The notes under the pieces are model-generated. The model did no database searches and was not told the DNA's origin. It saw nothing but the letters and a program-made list of their open reading frames with translations. The translations under genes and the position numbers were made by a program. DNA of 64,000 bases, taken from NCBI RefSeq assembly GCF_002217355.1, contig NZ_MUHA01000030.1, forward strand, positions 1 through 64,000, written 5' to 3'. Positions 52,598 through 61,117 of the stretch are shown here, in pieces (position 1 is the first letter of the stretch; each line of letters begins with the position of its first letter). Source of the stretch: Flavobacterium oncorhynchi. Its GTDB lineage: Bacteria; Bacteroidota; Bacteroidia; Flavobacteriales; Flavobacteriaceae.

Positions 52598-52740
52598 TTT
52601 GTTGTGCTCTTGCCATAAAGGCGCTAAGTCGCTAAGTTTTTTTAAGCTTTTACTTTCTTAACTAAATAATATGCGACATTTTTAATTTGCGCAAATTTCT
52701 TAAATTAATATTTAAAAGCACTGCGCAGTTCTGTTTTTTT

Positions 52741-52879
52741 GCCACGAATTGCACGAATTTTCACAAATTTTTTTTTTATCACAGATTTAGAATCAAAATA
52801 AACTTTTTCATGTATGTTTAAAATTATTTTCTCTTTTTTAAACAGAAAAAAATTAGTGAAAATTCGTGTAATTCGTGGC
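52741..52879. repeat. Inverted repeat GCCACGAATTGCAC, copy 2
   Basis: Arms of 24 bases (52741-52764 with 52856-52879) match except one position, which would pair as G-U. The middle is 91 nt. The arms share the pattern GCCrCGAATTrCACrAATTT with the element at 47657-47714. It occupies most of the gap between argB and argE. Confidence 0.85.
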
Positions 52880-52886
52880 TATATCT

Positions 52887-53660
52887 TTACAACGTAATTG
52901 TTGTATGCAGAATGTCTGAATTTTGAAGCATTCTGTGATGCCCAATTTTGATTTTCTGCACACCTCTTGATAAACTATTGAAACAGTTATCCAGTTTTGG
53001 AATCATTCCAGAATGGATTACTTTTTCTTCTTTTAGTTGATTGTATAATGTTTCGTTGATTTCTGTTATTACAGATGAATCGTCTTCTGAATCTTGCAAG
53101 ACACCTTGTTTTTCAAAACAATATGTCAATGTAACATCAAAAACTTCAGATAATGCAATTGATAATTCGCTCGCAATTGTATCAGCATTAGTATTTAACA
53201 ATTGTCCGTTTTTATCGTGTGTAATCGCACAGAAAACAGGAACAACTCCTGCTTCTAATAAAGTTGCCAGTAATTTGGTATTGACTTGTTTTACATCGCC
53301 CACAAATCCGTAATCGATTGTAGGATGATTTCTTTTTGTTGACTGAATTAAATTCCCGTCAGCTCCTGAAAAACCAATTGCATTATTGTCTTTTGCCTGC
53401 AATTGCGCCACAATATGTTTATTGATTTGTCCGGCGTAAATCATTACCACAACATCAAGCATTGGAGCATCTGTAATTCGGCGTCCGTCAATCATTTGCG
53501 GAGCTAAACCTATACTCTGCGCCATTTTTGTAGCCGATTTTCCACCGCCATGAACTAAAACTTTATAGCCTTCAATTTTAGAAAAATCAGTTAAAAATTG
53601 TTCTAATTCTGCTGGATTGTCGATGATGTTTCCACCTATTTTTATTACTGATACTTGCAT
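52887..53660 (-). CDS. argB: N-acylglutamate kinase
   Basis: A 257-residue amino-acid kinase that phosphorylates N-acetyl- (or N-succinyl-) glutamate. KIGGNIIDNPAELEQFL, VLVHGGGKSATKMAQSIG and MIDGRRITDAPMLDVVVMI form the ATP and substrate sites. The C-terminal KLDNCFNSLSRGVQKIKIGH part is also typical. There is no N-terminal extension of the arginine-inhibited form, so it may not be feedback-regulated by arginine. It is between argF' and argE in the operon. Confidence 0.93.
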   Translation of the reverse strand: MQVSVIKIGGNIIDNPAELEQFLTDFSKIEGYKVLVHGGGKSATKMAQSIGLAPQMIDGRRITDAPMLDVVVMIYAGQINKHIVAQLQAKDNNAIGFSGADGNLIQSTKRNHPTIDYGFVGDVKQVNTKLLATLLEAGVVPVFCAITHDKNGQLLNTNADTIASELSIALSEVFDVTLTYCFEKQGVLQDSEDDSSVITEINETLYNQLKEEKVIHSGMIPKLDNCFNSLSRGVQKIKIGHHRMLQNSDILHTTITL

Positions 53661-53755
53661 AAGATTCTAAGGTTCTGAGATTCTAAGATACTAAGTTTTT
53701 TTCTACGCAAAGTTTCTTAGCATCTTAGTAGCTTAGAATCTTAGCAACTTTAAAA
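53661..53755. repeat. Word-repeat palindrome between argF' and argB
   Basis: The 98-bp gap is almost filled by repeated TTCTAAG/CTTAGAA words. Perfect 11-bp arms AAGATTCTAAG (53661-53671) and complement (53732-53742) with further matches inside. Confidence 0.75.
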
Positions 53756-53758
53756 AAA

Positions 53759-54706
53759 TTATATTTTTTTAAGAATCTTTTGTAAAACTAATTGTGCTGA
53801 ATACGTTCTATTATTCGCTTGTTCGATTACGATTGAATTTTCTCCGTCAAGAACTTCGTCGCTTACAATTACGTTACGACGAACTGGAAGACAGTGCATG
53901 AATTTTCCGTTGTTGGTTAAAGCCATTTTTTCGGCTGTAACAGTCCAATTTGGATCGCTGTTGGTTACTTTTCCGTAATCATTGAAGTTACTCCAGTTTT
54001 TTACGTAAACGAAATCGGCATTTTCGAACGCTTTATTTTGATCGTATTCGATTTTGCAATCTTTTGTGATTTCTGGACTTAGTTCGTAACCTTCCGGATG
54101 TGTGATTACAAAATCCATATCTTTTTGCATCTGCATCATTTCTACGAATGAATTGGCAACTGCCTGTGGCAACGCTTTTGGATGCGGTGCCCATGAAAGC
54201 ACTACTTTTGGTTTGTGCTTTGTTTTGTGTTCTTCCATCGTAATAGCGTCTGCCAAAGATTGCAACGGGTGACGAACCGCACTTTCCATATTCACGATTG
54301 GAACCGTAGCGTATTTTAGAAATCCTGAAATAACAGTTTCAGCATAATCTTTTTCTTTGTCAACCAAACCTGCAAAAGCACGAATTGCGATAATATCACA
54401 GTATTGAGAAACTACTTCTGCCGCTTCTTTGATATGTTCTGAAGCACCAGAATTCATAACGGCTCCGTCTTCAAATTCTAATGTCCATCCTTCGTTGGTA
54501 AAGTTCATTACCATAACGTTCATTCCCAAATTCAAAGCTGCTTTCTGAGTACTCAAACGCGTTCTTAAACTCGGATTGAAGAATAACATTCCAAGAGTTT
54601 TATTTTTACCTAATTTTTTATTTTTAAGCGGGTCTTTTTTGATCTTGATCGCGCTTTTTACCCATTTTGATAATGAGTCGATATCTTTTATTGAAATATA
54701 ATTCAT
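53759..54706 (-). CDS. argF': N-acylornithine carbamoyltransferase, likely N-succinylornithine type
   Basis: A 315-residue transcarbamylase of the Bacteroidota branch. The carbamoyl-phosphate site is FFNPSLRTR, HPLQSLADA lies in the middle and HCLPVRRNV near the end. WTLEFEDGAVMNSGASEH aligns with the region in which N-acetylornithine transcarbamylase has Glu92 (Xanthomonas) and the succinyl enzyme of Bacteroides fragilis has Pro90; here that place is Ser89. Published mutants of Glu92 to Ser, Ala or Pro switch the acetyl enzyme to N-succinylornithine, so this enzyme probably uses the succinyl compound. The alignment is from memory. It lies between proB and argB. Confidence 0.9.
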   Translation of the reverse strand: MNYISIKDIDSLSKWVKSAIKIKKDPLKNKKLGKNKTLGMLFFNPSLRTRLSTQKAALNLGMNVMVMNFTNEGWTLEFEDGAVMNSGASEHIKEAAEVVSQYCDIIAIRAFAGLVDKEKDYAETVISGFLKYATVPIVNMESAVRHPLQSLADAITMEEHKTKHKPKVVLSWAPHPKALPQAVANSFVEMMQMQKDMDFVITHPEGYELSPEITKDCKIEYDQNKAFENADFVYVKNWSNFNDYGKVTNSDPNWTVTAEKMALTNNGKFMHCLPVRRNVIVSDEVLDGENSIVIEQANNRTYSAQLVLQKILKKI

Positions 54707-54712
54707 TGTTTT

Positions 54713-54787
54713 TTTGTTTAATCGTTTATTTGTTTAACTGTTTATTTGCTAGATCGATTAACCGAATTAACGATTAAACAAATAAAC
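54713..54787. repeat. Word-repeat palindrome between proB and argF'
   Basis: The gap is built from GTTTAATCGTTTA/TAAACAAATAAAC words. Perfect 14-bp arms TTTGTTTAATCGTT (54713-54726) and complement (54769-54782). Confidence 0.8.
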
Positions 54788-54791
54788 CTTT

Positions 54792-55553
54792 CTACACAAT
54801 CTTGGTAAAAGGAATTTCGTCTTTTAATGCCTTTAAAATAAAATTATCATTCAGTCCATTCACAATCCAAGTTTCAATATTCGCAGCTTTTGAAATTGCG
54901 GCAGCTTCTATTTTGGATTGCATTCCTCCTGTTCCGTGTGATGATTTTGATTCGCCGATTTCTTTTTCGAGTGATTTTAAATCGTTTACCAATTTTATCG
55001 TTTCTGGATTTTCATCATGAATTGAATCTTTTGTGTAAATCCCATTTGTATTGGTGGCAATGATCAGAATATCAACATTTAAAAGAACTGCTGTTAAAGC
55101 CGCTAATTTATCATTATCTCCAAACCGAATCTCATCTGTAGCAACGGTATCATTTTCATTTATAATCGGAATATAATTGTTTTTAACCAATACATTAATC
55201 GTATTTACAATGTTCTTTTTGGTCTGCTCTTTTTCGAAATCAGAATAAGAAAGTAGACACTGGGAAGTATTTAATCCTAAATCCTTGAAGTTTTCATTGT
55301 AAATCCGCATTAAATGTGGCTGTCCGATAGAAGCCAAAGCCTGTTTTACAAAAACATCTTTGTCCTGATTATCCAACTTTACAAATTGTTTTGCTGCAGC
55401 AATTGCTCCTGAACTTACGATGATAAATTCATATTCGTCGTTTAGAGCTGCAATCTGAATTCCAAGGTCTTCAATCTTTCCCCGCGAAATATGATTGGTT
55501 TCTTTGGTTAAAGTATTACTTCCTATTTTTAATAAAATCCTTTTTTTGCTCAT
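54792..55553 (-). CDS. proB: Glutamate 5-kinase, short form
   Basis: A 253-residue amino-acid kinase that makes glutamyl 5-phosphate for proline. RILLKIGSNTLTKE starts the domain, IIVSSGAIAAAKQFV is the oxyanion loop, and PIINENDTVATDEIRFGDNDKLAA and SSHGTGGMQSKIEAA are conserved. The C-terminal PUA domain of the long form is absent, as in other Bacteroidota. I start at ATG 55553 (MSKKRILLKIG); the frame opens 14 residues earlier without family support. It is after proA in the arg operon. Confidence 0.93.
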   Translation of the reverse strand: MSKKRILLKIGSNTLTKETNHISRGKIEDLGIQIAALNDEYEFIIVSSGAIAAAKQFVKLDNQDKDVFVKQALASIGQPHLMRIYNENFKDLGLNTSQCLLSYSDFEKEQTKKNIVNTINVLVKNNYIPIINENDTVATDEIRFGDNDKLAALTAVLLNVDILIIATNTNGIYTKDSIHDENPETIKLVNDLKSLEKEIGESKSSHGTGGMQSKIEAAAISKAANIETWIVNGLNDNFILKALKDEIPFTKIV

Positions 55554-55569
55554 TGTTGTTGTTTTGCTG

Positions 55570-55744
55570 CGATTTTTTAACCGCAAAGTGCGCAAGGTTT
55601 TTTTATATTGTTTGTGTTTACAAAACGCTAAGTTCGCAAAGCTTTATCTTTAAATAAATTCCAATTTTCAAAGAAATCTGAAATCAAAAATCGTTAATCA
55701 TCAATCTAAAATTCTAAGAAGTCTAACAATCTAAGAAAGTCTAA
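55570..55744. repeat. Repeat-rich gap between proA and proB
   Basis: The 191-bp gap contains several short words: GCAAAGTGCGCAAGG and AACGCTAAGTTCGCAAAGC near the proB end, and AATCTAAAATTCTAAGAAGTC-type words near the proA end (55700-55740). No coding frame is convincing. Confidence 0.55.
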
Positions 55745-56938
55745 CTATCTAATCTGTCCTTCTCCGTAAACGTACCATTTATTAGTTACTAAATGCTGTA
55801 AACCAATTGGGCCTCTTTGGTGGAGTTTATCAGTACTTATTGCTAATTCTCCGCCTAAACCAAATTGCCCGCCGTCTGTAAAACGAGTTGATGCATTTTG
55901 GTAAACTGCAGCAGCATCTACTGCTTCCATAAATTGCTGTGCAGCTTCGTTATCTCTTGTAATAATTGCTGCTGAATGTCCTCCGCAGTATTTATTGATC
56001 TTGTCAATTGCATAATCCTGAGAATCGATGGTTCCGATTACGATTTTATAATCCAGGAATTCTTCATACCAAATATCTTCATTTTGAAGTATTTTCGTGT
56101 TTTCAAAATTCTCTAAGGTCTTATCAACGATAACTTCCACTTTTGCTTCTATCAAAGCTTCAATCAGCATTGCTGTGAAACCTTCAAAATTGGGAAGTTT
56201 TGAATCGATTAAAACTTTATCTAAAGCATTACAAGCCGAAATTTTAGCAGTTTTAGCATTTAAAATTACTTTTAAAGCCAAATCGGTATCTGCTTTTTCA
56301 TGAACATAAACGAAATTGTTTCCGCGTCCGCTTACAATTACGGGACAAGTGGCATGCGCTTTTACAAACTCAATTAGCTTTTCGCCTCCTCTTGGAACAA
56401 TTAAATCAACTTTTTGAGTTGGTTTTTCTAAAAATGCCTGAGTTTCTATTCTGTTATAATTCAGATATTCAACCCAATCTTTTGAAACTCCATTTTCTTC
56501 TAAAGCTTTGTGCCAAAGACTTACGATTTTCAAATTTGATTTTAAAGACTCTTTTCCTCCTTTCAATAAAATTTTATTTCCAGATTTAAAAGCGATTCCG
56601 CCCGCTTCGATTGTAACATCAGGACGAGATTCGTAAATAATTAAAATCGTTCCAAAAGCCGCAGTTTTATTTATAACTTTAATTCCATTATCATGAGTAA
56701 AGTGAAAACGCTCAACGCCAACAGGATCTTCCTGTGAAGTTAATTGATTTAATGATAAAATCATTTCATCAACTTTTTTATCATCTACTTTTAAGCGCTC
56801 CTCCATTGCTAAATCTGAGCCGTTATAATCGGCAAGATCTTCCTGATTAGTTAGGATTATCTCATTCCGCTCCTGCTCGACCAGCTTTGCCATAGTCCGC
56901 AAAACCGCATTGCGTTTTTCAATTGATAATGGATTCAT
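55745..56938 (-). CDS. proA: Glutamate-5-semialdehyde dehydrogenase
   Basis: A 397-residue NADPH-dependent reductase of glutamyl phosphate. GTILIIYESRPDVTIEAGGIAFKSGNKILLKGGKE is the family region, and the catalytic Cys is in KTAKISACNALDKVLI. ASTRFTDGGQFGLGGELAISTDKLHQRGP closes the enzyme, with the exact ProA signature. It is upstream of proB by 191 bp within the arg operon. The product cyclises to P5C for proline; proC is not in the window. Confidence 0.96.
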   Translation of the reverse strand: MNPLSIEKRNAVLRTMAKLVEQERNEIILTNQEDLADYNGSDLAMEERLKVDDKKVDEMILSLNQLTSQEDPVGVERFHFTHDNGIKVINKTAAFGTILIIYESRPDVTIEAGGIAFKSGNKILLKGGKESLKSNLKIVSLWHKALEENGVSKDWVEYLNYNRIETQAFLEKPTQKVDLIVPRGGEKLIEFVKAHATCPVIVSGRGNNFVYVHEKADTDLALKVILNAKTAKISACNALDKVLIDSKLPNFEGFTAMLIEALIEAKVEVIVDKTLENFENTKILQNEDIWYEEFLDYKIVIGTIDSQDYAIDKINKYCGGHSAAIITRDNEAAQQFMEAVDAAAVYQNASTRFTDGGQFGLGGELAISTDKLHQRGPIGLQHLVTNKWYVYGEGQIR

Positions 56939-56941
56939 TTT

Positions 56942-57023
56942 TTTGGTTTAATTGGTTAATTTGTTTAATCGTGTAATCGTTATTTCGTTTAATCGATTAA
57001 ACAGTTAAACGATTAAACGAATT
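56942..57023. repeat. Word-repeat palindrome between argD and proA
   Basis: The gap consists of GTTTAATCG/CGATTAAAC words. It contains a 16-bp perfect palindrome GTTTAATCGATTAAAC (56987-57002) and 12-bp arms at 56985-56996 and 57010-57021. Confidence 0.8.
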
Positions 57024-57027
57024 AACA

Positions 57028-58161
57028 TTATAGTTCTTCCAAACTTTCTTTTAACGCTTTTACAAACGTATCTATATCTGCTTTTTTCACAGTTAATGGC
57101 GGTAAAATTCTTAATAGATTTTTATTGTTGGCACTTCCTGTAAAAATGTGTTTTTCGATGATTAATTTCTTTCTTAAAGCTGCTACATCAAAATCAAACT
57201 CTACTCCAAGCATTAATCCTTTTCCTTTTACTTGTTTAATTCCGTCAACTTCTTTAATTTTTTCTAGGAAATATTCATAAACTTCATTTACATTTTTCTG
57301 TAAATCTAATTTTTCAATTACATCTAAAACTGCAATTCCAGCTGCACAAGATAAATGGCTTCCGCCGAAAGTAGTTCCTAATAAGCCGAAACTTGCTTCG
57401 AATTTTGGAGAGATTAAAATAGCTCCAACCGGGAATCCATTACCCATTCCTTTTGCAACTGAGATAATATCAGCGTTGATTTTGTGATGCTGGAATGCGA
57501 AGAATTTTCCGCTTCTTCCGTATCCTGATTGTACTTCATCTAAAATCAAAACAACATCGTGTTTTTTACATGCTTTTTCTAGAGCCTGAAAAAATTCGGT
57601 TGTTCCTTGGTCTAAACCTCCAACTCCTTGAATTCCTTCGATAATTACTGCTGTAACATCGCCTTTAGCTAATTCCGCTTCAACTAATTCAATTTGGTTA
57701 AGTGGTAAAAAAGTGACTACTTGTTGTGCGTTGATTGGCGCAACAATTTTTTTGTTGTCAGTAACGGCAACGGCTGCAGAAGTTCTTCCGTGGAAAGAAT
57801 TATCAAAAGCCACAACTCTTGATTTTCCGTTATGGAAAGAAGCTAATTTTAAAGCATTTTCATTGGCTTCAGCTCCAGAACTGCATAAAAACAATTCGTA
57901 ATCTTCAAGACCAGAAAGCTTTCCTAATTTCTGTGCCAATTCCACCTGTAAAGGATTCTGAATCGCATTCGAATAAAAACCTAAATGATCCAATTGATTT
58001 TTAAGTTTTGCTACATAATCCGGCTGTGTGTGTCCAATAGAAATCACACCATGTCCGCTATATAAATCTAAATATTCTACTCCCTTGTCATCAATGATTG
58101 TACAATCTACTGCTTTTACTGGAGTTATGTTGTATAATGGGTAAACGTTGAATAAGTTCAT
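57028..58161 (-). CDS. argD: N-acylornithine aminotransferase
   Basis: A 377-residue class III PLP aminotransferase that makes N-acylornithine from the semialdehyde. LYSGHGVISIGHTQPDYVAKL, FLCSSGAEANENALKLA and HGRTSAAVAVT are conserved. EGIQGVGG and LILDEVQSGYGRSGKFF follow, and the PLP lysine is in ISVAKGMGNGFPVGA. It lies between argC (170-bp gap) and proA (89-bp gap). Length matches ArgD. Confidence 0.94.
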   Translation of the reverse strand: MNLFNVYPLYNITPVKAVDCTIIDDKGVEYLDLYSGHGVISIGHTQPDYVAKLKNQLDHLGFYSNAIQNPLQVELAQKLGKLSGLEDYELFLCSSGAEANENALKLASFHNGKSRVVAFDNSFHGRTSAAVAVTDNKKIVAPINAQQVVTFLPLNQIELVEAELAKGDVTAVIIEGIQGVGGLDQGTTEFFQALEKACKKHDVVLILDEVQSGYGRSGKFFAFQHHKINADIISVAKGMGNGFPVGAILISPKFEASFGLLGTTFGGSHLSCAAGIAVLDVIEKLDLQKNVNEVYEYFLEKIKEVDGIKQVKGKGLMLGVEFDFDVAALRKKLIIEKHIFTGSANNKNLLRILPPLTVKKADIDTFVKALKESLEEL

Positions 58162-58177
58162 TTCTTTTTTAAAGTTA

Positions 58178-58324
58178 AAAGGTTATTTGTTAAAAGTTAA
58201 AAGTTCAATGCGATACGTTTCACACTTAACTTAGAACTTTTAAGCTTGAAAAAAGTTCACTGGTTATGAGTTAGAAGTTTTTAAATACAGACGTTAAAAA
58301 ACGCTTAACATTTAACTCATAACC
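58178..58324. repeat. Word-repeat palindrome between argC and argD
   Basis: The 170-bp gap contains GTTAAAAG-type words and a 12-bp perfect pair GGTTATGAGTTA (58262-58273) with its complement (58313-58324). No coding frame. In many relatives proC lies near here; whether one was lost is only a guess. Confidence 0.65.
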
Positions 58325-58331
58325 TTTTTTA

Positions 58332-59309
58332 CTAAAATCCGCTTGGTTTCAAATGCAAACCTGTAGTTTCTTCTAATCCGAACATTAAATTCATGTTTTG
58401 AATCGCTTGTCCTGAAGCACCTTTGGTTAAGTTATCTATAATTGATGTTATGAGAACCCGGTTTCCTTTTTTCAATAAACTAATGATACATTTATTCGTC
58501 TGCACCACTTGTTTCATGTTGATGTTTGTTGTCGTAATGGTTACGAAAGGCTCGTTTTTATAGAACTCTTCATATTTAGCAACCAATTGTTCCAAACTAT
58601 CATCACATAATGTATAAAGCGTTGCAAAAATTCCTCTTGGGAAATCTCCTCTGTTCGGAATAAAAAGCAATTCGCTGTCAAAATCGTCTTGCAACTGAAC
58701 TAAGCTTTCTGAAATCTCACCTAAATGCTGGTGTTCAAAAGCTTTGTAATGCGACATATTATTGTTTCTCCAGCTGAAATGAGAAGTTTCTGAGAGACTT
58801 ACTCCTGCTCCTGTACTTCCTGTAGTTGCATTAATATGTACATCATTATTCAACAGATTGTGTTCTGCTAAAGGCAATAAAGCCAATTGAATAGCCGTTG
58901 CGAAACAACCTGGATTTGCGATATAATTTGCTTTTTTGATTTCGGATTTATTGATCTCAGGCAATCCGTAAACAAAATCTTTTCCTTCGAAATGCGCGTC
59001 TTTATTCAATCTGAAATCATTTCCTAAATCAATGATTTTGGTGTGACTAGCAAACTGATTTTCTTTCAAAAATGAAATCGATTTTCCGTGACCTAAACAC
59101 AAGAAAACAACATTCACATTTGGATTGATTTCAGCTGTAAAATTCATTTCAATATCGCCCATCAAATCGTGGTGCGCTAAAGAAAGCGGTTTGCCAGCGT
59201 TTGTTGTGCTGTAAACAAAATCAATGTTTACTTTTGGGTGATACATTAAAATTCTGATGAGTTCTCCGGCCGTGTAGCCTGAACCACCAATAATTCCGAC
59301 ATTAATCAT
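58332..59309 (-). CDS. argC: N-acylglutamyl-phosphate reductase
   Basis: A 325-residue NADPH-dependent reductase. The Rossmann start is VGIIGGSGYTAGELIRIL. The catalytic Cys is in YIANPGCFATAIQLAL. TGSTGAGVSLSETSHFSWRNNN and the end KGASGQAIQNMNLMFGLEETTGL are family signatures. It overlaps the end of argG by eight bases (59302-59309), so the two are translationally coupled. Confidence 0.96.
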   Translation of the reverse strand: MINVGIIGGSGYTAGELIRILMYHPKVNIDFVYSTTNAGKPLSLAHHDLMGDIEMNFTAEINPNVNVVFLCLGHGKSISFLKENQFASHTKIIDLGNDFRLNKDAHFEGKDFVYGLPEINKSEIKKANYIANPGCFATAIQLALLPLAEHNLLNNDVHINATTGSTGAGVSLSETSHFSWRNNNMSHYKAFEHQHLGEISESLVQLQDDFDSELLFIPNRGDFPRGIFATLYTLCDDSLEQLVAKYEEFYKNEPFVTITTTNINMKQVVQTNKCIISLLKKGNRVLITSIIDNLTKGASGQAIQNMNLMFGLEETTGLHLKPSGF

Positions 59310-60495
59310 GATCTAATTGATTTACAGATGAAAATATGTTTTGTGCATTTCCAAGAATTTTGATAAATCCTTTTGCATCGTCAGATGTCCATGCATTGTT
59401 CATTTCTCCGTATTGACCAAAACCTGTGTTCATCAAATCGTTTTTAGATTCGATTCCGTCAAGTGAGAAATGATATGGTTTTAATGAAACTGTAACCGTT
59501 CCGTTTACTGTTTTTTGAGTGTCTTGCAAGAAAGTTTCGATGTTTCTCATAACTGGATCCAGGAATTGACCTTCATGGAATAACATTCCGTACCAGTTTC
59601 CTAATTGTTCTTTCCAGTATTGCTGCCATTTTCCAAGAGTATGTTTCTCTAATAAATGGTGCGCTTTGATGATAATTAACGGAGCTGCTGCTTCAAAACC
59701 AACTCTTCCTTTAATTCCGATAATCGTATCTCCAACGTGAATATCTCTACCAATTGCGTAAGCATTTGCAAGTTTTTCAAGTTCTACAATATTATTAGAT
59801 GGCTTATCCGTTTTTCCATTGATACCAACCAATTCTCCTTGTTCAAAATGTAAAGTCACTTTTTCTTCACCTTCTTTTTTTAATTGAGACGGATACGCTT
59901 CACTTGGCAATGGCTGACTTGAAGTTAAAGTTTCTTTTCCTCCAACACTTGTTCCCCAAAGTCCTTTATTGATAGAATATTGTGCTTTTTCCCAAGAATA
60001 GTGAACTCCGTTTTGAGCTAAATAATCCACTTCTTCTTGTCTTGACAATTTTAAATCTCTAATTGGCGTAATGATTTCGATTTCCGGAGCAATAGTTTGG
60101 AAAATTAAATCAAAACGAATTTGATCATTTCCTGCACCTGTACTTCCGTGAGCGATAGCGCTTGCCCCAACTTTTTTAGCGTATTTAATCGCTTCAATTG
60201 CCTGGAAAACACGTTCTGCACTTACTGATAACGGGTATGTATTGTTTTTTAATACATTTCCGAAAATCAAATATTTTATAGCTTTATCATAATATTTGTC
60301 CACGATTGTAAGGTTTGCGTGTTGTGCACTTCCTAATTCGTATGCTCTTTTTTCTATAGCTGATAATTCTTCTGCATCAAACCCTCCTGTATCAACAAGT
60401 ACAGTATGAACTTCGTATCCTTTTTCGTTCTTTAAATATTTCAAACAATAAGAGGTGTCTAATCCTCCGCTATAAGCTAATACTACTTTTTTCAT
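59302..60495 (-). CDS. argG: Argininosuccinate synthase
   Basis: A 397-residue ATP-dependent ligase that joins citrulline and aspartate. The P-loop is VVLAYSGGLDTSYCLKYL. AIAHGSTGAGNDQIRFD holds the nucleotide/citrulline site, and YSINKGLWGTSVGGKE is conserved. It lies four bases after the acetyltransferase stop and overlaps argC. Bacteroidota ArgG proteins are of this length. Confidence 0.96.
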   Translation of the reverse strand: MKKVVLAYSGGLDTSYCLKYLKNEKGYEVHTVLVDTGGFDAEELSAIEKRAYELGSAQHANLTIVDKYYDKAIKYLIFGNVLKNNTYPLSVSAERVFQAIEAIKYAKKVGASAIAHGSTGAGNDQIRFDLIFQTIAPEIEIITPIRDLKLSRQEEVDYLAQNGVHYSWEKAQYSINKGLWGTSVGGKETLTSSQPLPSEAYPSQLKKEGEEKVTLHFEQGELVGINGKTDKPSNNIVELEKLANAYAIGRDIHVGDTIIGIKGRVGFEAAAPLIIIKAHHLLEKHTLGKWQQYWKEQLGNWYGMLFHEGQFLDPVMRNIETFLQDTQKTVNGTVTVSLKPYHFSLDGIESKNDLMNTGFGQYGEMNNAWTSDDAKGFIKILGNAQNIFSSVNQLDHD

Positions 60496-60499
60496 AATG

Positions 60500-61117
60500 T
60501 TACTTTTTTAAAAATAAGGCTTGTTTAATGGTTCTCAGTCTATTAAGAACTTTTTCGTTAAAAGGGTGTTTTGGCGGTATTTTTTGTTTTTCCTTTGGGT
60601 CATACAACATACCAGTGCATAAACACATTTTGTTTTCTTTACTTTGTAAAATTTGATAGTTGGTACAGGTTTTACAGCCTGCCCAAAAACTAGGATCAGT
60701 TGTTAATTCTGAGAATGGAACTGGTTTGTAGCCTAAATCCGAATTGATTTTCATTACAGCTAAACCAGTTGTAATACCAAATATTTTAGCATCTGGATAT
60801 CTTTGTAACGAATAATCAAAAACTTTAGATTTGATTTTTTTTGCCAATCCTAAACTTCTATAATCAGGATGAACAATTAAACCAGAATGTGCTACGAATT
60901 TTCCGTGCTGCCAGCTTTCGATATAACAAAAACCTGCAAATTTCCCGTCTGCCAGAGCAATCATTGCATCACCATTCGACATTTTTTTCTGAATATACTC
61001 GGGAGTTCTTTTAGCTATCCCCGTGCCTCTTAACAAGGCCGATGATTCTATCGTATCGCAGATTTCTTGTGCGAATTTGAAGTGTTCTTCCTGAGTAACA
61101 ACAATAGAGATCTTCAT
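60500..61117 (-). CDS. GNAT acyltransferase with Cys cluster, first gene of arg operon
   Basis: A 205-residue GNAT protein (motif A SGLIVHPDYRSLGLAKKIKS) with an unusual C-terminal half: C148xxC151 (WAGCKTCTNY) and C165xC167 (KMCLCTGM) could bind zinc or another metal. It heads the operon, four bases before argG. No argA or argJ is seen in the window, so this is the best candidate for the N-acylglutamate synthase of the pathway, with acetyl- or succinyl-CoA as donor. That is inference from context. The metal cluster could also serve a sensing role. Confidence 0.8.
   Translation of the reverse strand: MKISIVVTQEEHFKFAQEICDTIESSALLRGTGIAKRTPEYIQKKMSNGDAMIALADGKFAGFCYIESWQHGKFVAHSGLIVHPDYRSLGLAKKIKSKVFDYSLQRYPDAKIFGITTGLAVMKINSDLGYKPVPFSELTTDPSFWAGCKTCTNYQILQSKENKMCLCTGMLYDPKEKQKIPPKHPFNEKVLNRLRTIKQALFLKK

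Noticed and set aside
53677..58324. CRISPR-like repetition in the arg operon gaps
   Set aside because: The words are 7-14 nt, irregularly spaced and inverted; there are no equal-length spacers and no cas genes.
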